Part shown: positions 56,930 through 64,000 of the stretch, one piece after another
Layout of the letters: each line of letters opens with the position of its first letter
How positions within the stretch are numbered: the first letter of the stretch is position 1
Source of the DNA: Scedosporium boydii
Taxonomy: Eukaryota; Ascomycota; Sordariomycetes; Microascales; Microascaceae
DNA: 64,000 nt
Direction of reading: 5' to 3'
Assembly: GCA_002221725.1 (NCBI GenBank)
Contig: NJFT01000056.1
Coordinates: forward strand, 1 to 64,000
Program-made: the position numbers and the translations under genes
The notes under the pieces: generated by a model
Seen by the model: only the letters and a program-made list of their open reading frames with translations
What the model was told of the DNA's origin: nothing
The model's database searches: none

Positions 56930-57280
56930 GTTGCTTGGTTAAGATGTGAACAGGAAGATGCAGTCTACGGATGGAGGAGAAACTACGTGGAGGTCGAGGG
57001 CGCCGCATCTTGGGGATATCCGCTTATATAGATAGGGACGGCGAGCGAACAATGGAGAAGACAGGCAGTTCAGGAGAAGGCATCTCACCTTGTTCAGATC
57101 TTACCTATTGCTTAGAAAATTCAATGTTCTGTCACAAATGGAAAAAAGACATACAATAGGTCAAGGGTTTTGTTGTGTCTAGAATACTATAAGTGGATCC
57201 AGAATAATGAGAGAAACAGAAATTCTTTTGTCGTCGAACTCAGGCGAAACATGGCGTCCATCCGCCATTGTTTCTCCCTT
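56930..57280. other. Intergenic, 351 bp
   Basis: This lies between two minus-strand genes and holds the ARPC1 3' UTR and the promoter of the 312-aa gene. No feature is seen. Confidence 0.5.
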
Positions 57281-58503
57281 TTAGGTATGCCAGATGACAA
57301 CCCTGCCATCAACTCCGCTCGCTTCAATATATGTTAGTTACGTCTCTTTCATAAACGTAGGCATAATGACTGGATGGCGTTGACCACTTACAGCTAAACT
57401 TGGTAACGCGATCGTCAGAAGTTTCGTAGGCTCGAATAGTGGAAATGGTATTTTGGTGCACGGTCTTGAGCTGCGTATCATCCTTGACCTTGCCTTTGAG
57501 GTCCATCTGCCTAAACATGTTCAAAGCAGACTCCTCTCGGGCGCTATCTGCGCCGGGCCTTCCCTTGGATTCCAGGGTGCCTACAAGGTGCCAGCCGCCC
57601 GGCCCTCCTTGGAACCTGAATGCCTCGCAATCGTAGCCAGCAGCGATAATTTCGTCTTCGGCGCTCCAAATCAAGCTCATGAAAGGAAGGAGCTGAGTAG
57701 AGATGCTTACGACAGCACGGGGAGGCTGATCAGGACCGCTGGGATATACGACGGTGATGCTGCTATCATGAGCAGCAAAGGCCAGGACATCTCCGCTGGG
57801 CGAGAAGGAGACGGAGTGGACCCAGCCAGCAGAGTTGTTCAGGAACTCTCCGCACACGGTGTTGAAAGGAAGTCGCTCACCCCAAACGCCGGGGGCGGGA
57901 CGGCTGTCGATACCCTTGATGAAGGTGGAGAATACCCTAGCGTGGGCGTCGGTAGACCCAGCAGCAAGGAGGACGGAGTTCGGGTGCCAGGCGACAGTAG
58001 TAATAGTACTTCGGATAGGCTTCTTCAAATGCTTCGAAACCCACCAGTCATTCTCCTCCTCAAAGTAACAAATGGCAATGACGCGGTCGCCCGATCCTAC
58101 GGCAAACTTGGTCTCGGAAGGCGACCATCGGGCAAATGTCGCAGCTCGGGCAATTCTCAGAAGCACAAGGGTTGGCTTGTATCCGGTCGGCGAAGGTTCC
58201 CATACCAAAGCATTACGATCTAGAGAGAGAGATGCGTTAGCTCCCATAGGCTTCTTCCATCCACTGCCAGCATTACGTACCCTGAGAGCAGGTAACAATG
58301 CGTCCGCTGTTGGGTGCAATGTCAACGCTAGTAACGGTCTTGTCATGACCCTTCAGCTCATCCTTCAACTTAAAGGAGTTCCCAACCCTTCCATAGAGCT
58401 CGACCGAGGTGTTTCGGGCAACGGCCAGGAGCTTCCGGTCGGCGGAGAAGGAATGGTCCGCAATGGGGTTGTGGAAGAGATGGTGGACTTCGGGGGCAGG
58501 CAT
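57281..58503 (-). CDS. ARC40: Arp2/3 complex subunit 1 (ARPC1/Arc40, WD40)
   Basis: ARPC1 is the beta-propeller subunit of the Arp2/3 complex, which nucleates branched actin at endocytic patches. Three exons on the minus strand (58503-58281, 58219-57392, 57321-57281) give 363 aa; the last exon is only 41 nt and encodes SGVDGRVVIWHT, the closing strand of the propeller. The WD-like repeats are DELKGHDKTVTSVDIAPNS, RNALVWEPS, AATFARWSPSETKFAVGSGDRVIAICYFEEENDWWVSKHLKKPIRST, VAWHPNSVLLAAGSTDAHARVFS, GWVHSVSFSPSGDVLAFAAHDSSITV and KFSSSGVDGRVVIW. The segment VSKHLKKPIRSTITTVAWHPN is characteristic of ARPC1. All phases close. It is divergent from the U2B''-like gene across 394 bp. Confidence 0.95.
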
Positions 58504-58897
58504 TTTGGGAGGTAGTGATAGGAGTAGCTCTCTACTATCACTGTATAGTGGAGGTGCGGATTTTCGAAAGGGATGGTCGGCCTGTGATACGTTTGTGTCT
58601 GGGGTTCTGAACTTGAGGATCAAGATGATCTGAACGGGGGAAGTTGGTGGGGGTAGATTGCGTAGTGGAGTTGGACGTTGTGAGAGAATGTGAGTTGATG
58701 CGCCCACCCCGCGGGTGGCTACAAACATACCCCACGAAATATTCAAGTTCGCGGCCAAGTCAAGCTCTCATCACGAAAGCCTTCAACCTCAACCTCATCG
58801 CAACAAATCCACCCACCCCAAATTACCGACGCGAAAGGATTTCAGATACGATAGCAAATTATATCTATCTGTTTTAATACGACAGAAAGTATTTGCA
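58504..58897. promoter_or_regulatory. Divergent promoter: ARPC1 and U2B''-like
   Basis: This 394-bp gap between two start codons on opposite strands must contain both promoters. No clear single motif stands out. Confidence 0.5.
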
Positions 58898-59653
58898 ATG
58901 ACATCTACCTTGGCAACTCGAGGGTTACCCTCTAACCCTTCCCTCCCAGCCAAGGTCCAACCCATCCAACCAAACCAAACGTATGCCAGCAGTCCCTTAC
59001 CCTCCGGCTCAGAATTATTCCCATTGAACTTGCTAACGCGGATTTCTTGAGAAATAGGCTCTATGTGACAAACCTCCCCTCCGCGAAAATCAAGAAGCCC
59101 GACCTCCGAACCGCGTTATACCTGCTATTTTCCACATACGGCCCTGTGCTAGATGTCGTAGCCCTAAAGACGATGAAGATGCGCGGGCAAGCACATATTG
59201 TATACCGAGATATCCAAACTTCTACCCAAGCCATGAGGGCTTTGAATGGCACCGAATTCTTGGGCCTGCCGATGGTCAGCCTCGAGACCCCCTTACATCC
59301 AAAGATACGCGCCAAGCTGACATGGATGAGCTTTACAGAAGATTGAATACGCGAAGTCGAAATCCCATTTCGTTTCTAAACTCGATGGCACATTTAAGAT
59401 GCCCAGTGCCTCTGGTGCCGCTGAGGTCGAGGTGACAGATCTGCAAAGCAGTATATTTAACGCGCCGGCGCCTGGAACGGCAGCTGCTGCAAAGGCGGCA
59501 GCATTACCGCCAAAGCCCCCAACGGCCGAGAAAGCAGTGGAGAGAGGGGAAACTCCCGAGGGCAGAGGCCAGAAGAGGCCCAGGGAGTCGGAGGAGTCGG
59601 AGGAGTCGGAAGACAGTGATGTGGCTATGGAGGAGGACAGTGACGATGAATGA
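58898..59653 (+). CDS. MSL1: U1A/U2B''-type snRNP protein (single RRM)
   Basis: This spliceosomal protein binds a U snRNA stem-loop. Three exons (58898-58980, 59058-59274, 59339-59653) give 204 aa with closed phases. The RRM spans about 28-110: TLYVTNLPSAKIKKPDLRTALYLLFSTYGPVLDVVALKT carries RNP2, MRGQAHIVY is RNP1, and ALNGTEFLGLPMKIEYAKSKS closes the fold as in U1A/U2B''. The tail has an Ala/Pro-rich linker and a highly acidic end with a repeated ESEESEESE and EEDSDDE. Metazoan U1A and U2B'' carry a second C-terminal RRM; here it is absent, as in yeast Msl1, so U2B'' is favoured. The last intron (64 bp) has the weak donor GTCAGC. The first exon is short and precedes the RRM. Confidence 0.88.
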
Positions 59654-59705
59654 AGCATTTTGTTTTTGGAACGGACTGGTTTTACGGTATTGGAAACTAT
59701 TATTA

Positions 59706-60585
59706 TCACCTCTGGGGGGTGGGATTCCCATGTGCGTGGTCCATTACCATCTCCTTTGGTACCCAGAGGCCGACGCAACCCCCAACAAGGCCGAGCCACA
59801 TGGTCAGGTAATTGTCTCTTGAGCATTCAAACCTCGACATGGCGTCTCCAAGGAGGCATGGGTGGATGAAGAAGGAGGGGAACCCCGTTACTGGGTGATG
59901 CTGCATCCAAAATGTTAGTCTAAGTCGCCCAGTAGCCATTTTCCTCTGAAAACATAAGTAACGAATAAATAACGACAGCGGACACTCACGTCGCCTGAGA
60001 TTCCACCTATTGGCCCTGTACCTCGAAGGGCATCTTTGAACTGATCGGGGACCAGATATCTAAAGACGGTGTCGAGGTTGAACGCTGGCTGATCGGGCGG
60101 GAGACCATGAAGATTGAACCAGAGACATGGCATCCGGTATGTGGGGTGGAAATGAATTTCGTATGTCACGTAACCGACATCAGGAGGAACGTCCGTATCT
60201 CTTCTTAGGGCAGACTGTGTGCTTGTGTTAGAGCATAACCTCAACGGATTTGGATACGAAGATGAATACGAACCTCGTCCGCCTCCTCAGCTTCCATCAT
60301 TTCGCGGTCGCCAGGACCAGCCAAAGTCTCTTCACTAAGAGAGAACCTCTCCATTTCGTAAGAGAGGTCCCCATGATCTAAGGCCGCCTGAATCGGCCGA
60401 GTAATCTGTACATATGTGCTATAATCTGTGTCTATTCCGAACGCCGTCGCGAAAGACGTGCAGACTCGTAGTTTCCAGCGGCGTCGGAGGGGCCCAAGTG
60501 TCGCCTGCCTGTACTGGCGGTCAAGGAAGTGGCACACCTCGACGAACTCGTCTCTTTCGAGATATGGATAATTCTTGAACTCCAT
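59706..60585 (-). CDS. ATG10: Autophagy E2-like enzyme Atg10
   Basis: Atg10 conjugates Atg12 to Atg5, needed for autophagosome growth. Three exons on the minus strand (60585-60274, 60214-59990, 59900-59706) give 243 aa with closed phases. The N-terminal helix MEFKNYPYLERDEFVEVCHFL begins as in Atg10. Later come VGYVTYEIHFHPTYRMPCLWFNLHG and HHPVTGFPSFFIHPCLLGDAMSRF, which holds the catalytic Cys194 in the family motif HPC. The protein closes with NYLTMWLGLVGGCVGLWVP. The first intron has an unusual donor (GTTCGT). The stop lies 52 bp from the stop of the converging U2B''-like gene. Confidence 0.92.
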
Positions 60586-61421
60586 CACGATTCTCTATCT
60601 TTTCACTGGGAGACTGTCAGGATGCCAAGGAGGGAGGTTGAGAGGTTGCAAGGCGGGGTTTGAATTATCGGTGCTCCCCTTGGGCAGCGCTGGTGGTGGC
60701 TAGAAATTTAGAAGCGAGTGATGAAGAGTCGAGTCCCGACAGATGAGAGTTTCATTCACGTGGCAAATCTCAAGCGTCTGGAATCCACGGCTACTTCTTC
60801 GTATTGGTATAGGATGGGGGATATGACAGTCCCTACTATACGGTCTGGTCGGTTTATTCTCATTCCAGCTGCCTGGCCAAGGCCATTGATGCTCTTGATG
60901 TGTTCTAAAATCTGTATCTGCCGCCCCAGTCACAAGATCAGAATCGCATGCTCGCTATTCTTGATTATTATATTTCGAGAGGACTAAGATTATATCTTTT
61001 AGAATATAGAGTGGAATTTTATAGAAAAGAATGTAATATCTCCACGACCCTCTCTGCTTGAACCTTCCTGACTGCCAAATCGTCAATGTTCCTGTCCTTT
61101 CACAGCATGGTACATGCTTGTTGTACCCGGAAGGATGTATTTATCACGTGATTCTACATTCTCCAAGGATGTGGATGGTGGTCTGGATTTTTTTGGAGAC
61201 GGTTCAAACTTTGACGCAACCAATAGGCACGAGGCGCCACGACTTCAATCCAACCTACCGCGTCCTGACCTCAGACCTCATCAATTGGCGACAGCATTCT
61301 TGCGTTCTCCCATCAACCCCCATCGCATCGCTGGCTCCATATTGATCCTCTTTAACCACAAATCTTCGGCTGCAGACAAACGGCGACAGAACGTAAACAG
61401 GGTGGGTCGTGGTGAGGAACC
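60586..61421. promoter_or_regulatory. Divergent promoter region: ATG10 and RSC7-like
   Basis: This 836-bp gap has no gene. CACGTG occurs at 60757-60762 (172 bp from the ATG10 start) and the palindrome TCACGTGA at 61144-61151 (271 bp before the RSC7-like start). The middle part (about 60955-61035) is A/T-rich. Confidence 0.5.
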
Positions 61422-63172
61422 ATGGGTCGCAGATCAGGACGCGCCGCTGCCAGGCGTGCGGCTGCTGCTCTAGGTATGTCTCTATTCTTAAGATGCAGAT
61501 ACTTTTTAGGGGCTTCCAGATGTCCTTTTTTTAGGCTTGTATTCATTGCGCCAGCCACGCCGTACGCATAACTAACATCCCTTTTCACGAACAGAGAGCA
61601 CACCCAAATCATTTGATGCTATTGTCGATGAGGACGAGCCTATGCGCGATGCTGATGCTCCCGAGCCCGAAGAGGAGAAACCAGAGCCCGAAGCTGAAGC
61701 CGATGAAGAAGCGCAACCCGAGGAATCCGGGGAAGAGGCGGCCGATAAGGAAGAAGAGGGGTCCGCGGCGGAGTCTGTGAAGGAGCCGACACCACCCCCA
61801 GAGCCCGTAATCCGACGCAGGAGGGTTGGCCGCCCCCCAAAGAATCGCCCTCCCGACTGGGATACGGCAGTCGCGACGCCCGACCGCGATAGTGATGCGA
61901 CGCCGAGACGACGTGGCCGTGGTGGTTGGCGTGGAAGGGGCGGGCGCAAGGGCGCACCGGGACCCATCAAACAGCAGCAAACGATTGATCGAGAGGGCAC
62001 CGTTGTCGATATTGTCGATGATGAGTGTGTTCTTCCCGAGGATCCGGAAGGCGAGACCAAGGTCGATAAACTAGGGAACCTACTGGGCGGCCGTGACTAC
62101 CGATGCCGTACATTCACCGTCCTAGGCCGAGGGGAGAGACTATACATGCTTTCCACCGAGCCTGCTCGTTGCGTTGGTTTTAGGGACAGTTATCTGTTCT
62201 TTACGAAACACCTGAAACTGCATAAAATCATCGTTGACGATGACGAGAAGAGAGACATGATTGAGCGTGAGATCATCCCCCATTCGTACAAGGGTCGCGC
62301 GATAGGAATCGTCACGGCTCGCTCGGTTTTCAGGGAGTTTGGCGCGCGCATGATTGTTGGAGGCAGGCGCGTGATTGATGACTACGAAGCCGCCAAGGCT
62401 CGTGCTGAGGGTGCCGTTGAGGGCGAGATCGCCGACCCGAGCGATAGGTTCGTTGAGGGTGAGCCTTACAACAAGAATCAGTACGTTGCGTGGCACGGTG
62501 CCAGCGCGGTCTACCACCAGACCGCACCAGCTGTCCAGACACCTATCGGCAAGCCTGAGATCAAGAAGCGGCGAGTGAACGTTAATGACACCAATTGGAT
62601 GCTCGAGCATGCTCGGGAGGCGAGGTACGTGCAACTGGTATCCTTTGTGTTGTTTTCCTCTAACCTGACGCTGACATTATGTTGTCGACAGCCATTTCAA
62701 TAGCACCCTGACTGCTGTTCGTCTCGGCCAAGTGAACGGTGTCTACGACATCCACACGAACATGATGCATTATCCCGCAATGATGCAGCCAACCCACGTG
62801 AGGATCGAGCAGGTCCCTCCCACCGAAGAAGAAGATGCTCCGTCCGACAGCAAGCACTTCCCTCCTCTTCCTCCTCGTGTCCCGCGCAACTTTCAGGTCA
62901 TGGATTTCCACATGGAAACACCACCTAGCGGTGTCGCGTCATCGGCCTACGGAAATACTGTGACCGCCGATTTCCTCACCCCCTTCCGAGGCCTCAACGC
63001 GGTCTCGGATGAGATTAAGGAACTTTTGCCCCCGGAGTGTCGACAGGCCTTCGATGGTGCCGCATCCAGGGAAGAGGAGTGGGTGTCCAGCCTCGGCAAG
63101 GAGAAGAGCGTCACCTGTCGCCGGCTACCAATGGTCAACAAGGCTGTTGTACCGTTCTTCCCTACTATTTAG
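61422..63172 (+). CDS. RSC7: Chromatin-remodelling complex subunit RSC7/Swp82 family
   Basis: This family is a subunit of RSC and SWI/SNF-type remodellers. Three exons (61422-61473, 61595-62624, 62692-63172) give 520 aa with closed phases. Exon 1 is a short basic start (MGRRSGRAAARRAAAAL). Residues about 25-80 are highly acidic. Two AT-hook-like basic patches follow: RRRRVGRPPKNRPP near 91 and RRRGRGGWRGRGGRKG near 125. The conserved domain begins near 165: KVDKLGNLLGGRDYRCRTF, RGERLYMLSTEPARCVGFRDSYLFFTKHLKLHKI, MIEREIIPHSYKGRAIGIVTARSVFREFGARMIVGGRRVIDDY. It ends with NGVYDIHTNMMHYPAMMQPTHV. In yeast RSC7/Npl6 and Swp82 are paralogues; filamentous fungi usually have one copy. The C-terminus ends RRLPMVNKAVVPFFPTI. 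Confidence 0.92.
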
Positions 63173-64000
63173 AAACGAGGAGGAAAGGAGCGGGGGTCAA
63201 AAAGGCGACGAGGAGGCTCTTTGTAAGGTGTTTTGAGGCGCAAGCAAGGTAGAAATTTAGGGTCTGATTTTTTTGTACAATACCAAGCCTCTGTTTAGAG
63301 GCAAGCAGGATCAGTTACGGGTTCAGTTTCCACATTGGTGTCTGTTTTGAGGTGCACCAGTTGTTAACATGGGTTATGGCAGCTTTGATGGATACCGCAG
63401 CATGGAGATAATAGGAATAAGATGTCCTCCAAACTCGCCATCGACTCCGATGTTGGTGATTCGAGGGTTGTACATAGCATGAAAAATGCGATGCCAACAG
63501 TCACAGCTTCTCTGATCCGCCCCGTCACCATCAGCCATGGGACAGCAGTGGATGAGTGCTGTGCATGTCTAGGGAATCCTCACCAGGCTGGTAAGCCTCG
63601 CACATTACTCTCGGCCAATAGGACACCCATACCTCCATCTCGGATGGTTACAAAAGACAGTCACCCACACACCGCTTTCCATACATTAGAGCTCACTACA
63701 GAGGTAGGAATAGCAGACGCCTCGGCCAGAGAGGACAGAGTGCTTGGGAGTCTTCCGGGTCTCGGGATCTCAAAGGAGCCGTGCACATCAGCCCCCCTGT
63801 ACCGCCCCGACCAGGCGGTAAGAACGGGCACATTCCTTGGATCCATCTGACGTAGTGATTCGGACGCATCGGGCTTTAGCCACGCTGGAGTGTGGCATCC
63901 GACTTCTTCGTTCTCCTTGCTTTAGAGCCAGCCTCGGAGAACGCGGACAGCCTGGAGTACGAAGTAGGCAACATCATTTGCTACGCTAAAATACCACCAC
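63173..64000. other. 3' region after RSC7-like, to window end
   Basis: This holds the RSC7 3' UTR. A 142-codon ATG frame at 63422-63850 has no recognisable domain and random-looking composition; it is left uncalled. TACGAAGTA lies at 63958-63966, near the window edge. Confidence 0.45.

Noticed and set aside
57453..58223. 256-codon plus-strand frame opposite ARPC1
   Set aside because: Antisense shadow of WD40-coding sequence.
63422..63850. 142-codon ATG frame after the RSC7-like gene
   Set aside because: No recognisable motif and random-looking composition; could be real but cannot be supported.

Overview
The window is nuclear DNA of a filamentous ascomycete (Pezizomycotina, most likely Sordariomycetes). 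Genes are monocistronic on both strands and are split by short introns (about 50-180 bp) with GTRNGT-type donors and YAG acceptors. Protein families are typical of this group: an LSD1 demethylase fused to an HMG box, Crh glycosidase, CMT1-type mannosyltransferase, CYP52-like P450 and a HET-domain gene. I could rebuild 17 recognisable protein-coding genes, nearly all with exon phases that close exactly, plus five unrecognised ones (one with two exons, one with a zinc-binding PHD finger), and two broken genes.

Layout. 1-1257: CorA-like transporter, probably a pseudogene and cut by the window edge. 1.7-4.1 kb: VPS33. 5.4-9.0 kb: LSD1/HMG. 9.6-10.8 kb (minus): mitochondrial ATP synthase gamma, sharing a 1.1-kb divergent promoter with TOP1 (11.9-14.9 kb). 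16.0-17.2 kb (minus): GPI-anchored Crh/GH16. 17.2-25.2 kb is gene-poor, with only a 206-aa two-TM protein. 25.2-27.2 kb: decayed HET gene. 28.1-30.0 kb: aromatic-type aminotransferase, convergent with a P450 (30.3-32.2 kb). 33.9-35.8 kb: GH20 hexosaminidase. 35.8-39.6 kb: no gene seen. 39.6-41.3 kb: class III CoA-transferase. 42.2-43.7 kb: PHD protein. 44.2-46.8 kb: two unknown genes, divergent. 47.3-48.8 kb: CMT1-like. 50.7-53.2 kb: PMT4. 55.1-55.8 kb: RidA. 56-63.2 kb is dense: an unknown gene, ARPC1, U2B''-like, ATG10 and an RSC7-like subunit.

Functionally this is a housekeeping-rich segment, not a secondary-metabolite cluster. Chromatin and nuclear genes (LSD1, TOP1, PHD protein, RSC7, U2B'') alternate with cell-wall and glycosylation genes (Crh, GH20, CMT1, PMT4), membrane traffic and autophagy (VPS33, ATG10), actin (ARPC1) and mitochondrial metabolism (ATP3, CoA-transferase, RidA).

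I did not find a convincing new multi-gene system. The most unusual signal lies outside the genes. The 9-mer TACTTCGTA (or its complement) occurs 11 times, and the palindrome TCAATTGA nine times. All occurrences I located are in non-coding DNA and they concentrate in the gene-poor gaps. Other points of interest are the two decaying genes, a 14-nt micro-exon with a likely dual start in RidA, a paired E-box between ATP3 and TOP1, and several orphan proteins. No tRNA or rRNA gene, CRISPR array or intact transposon was recognised.
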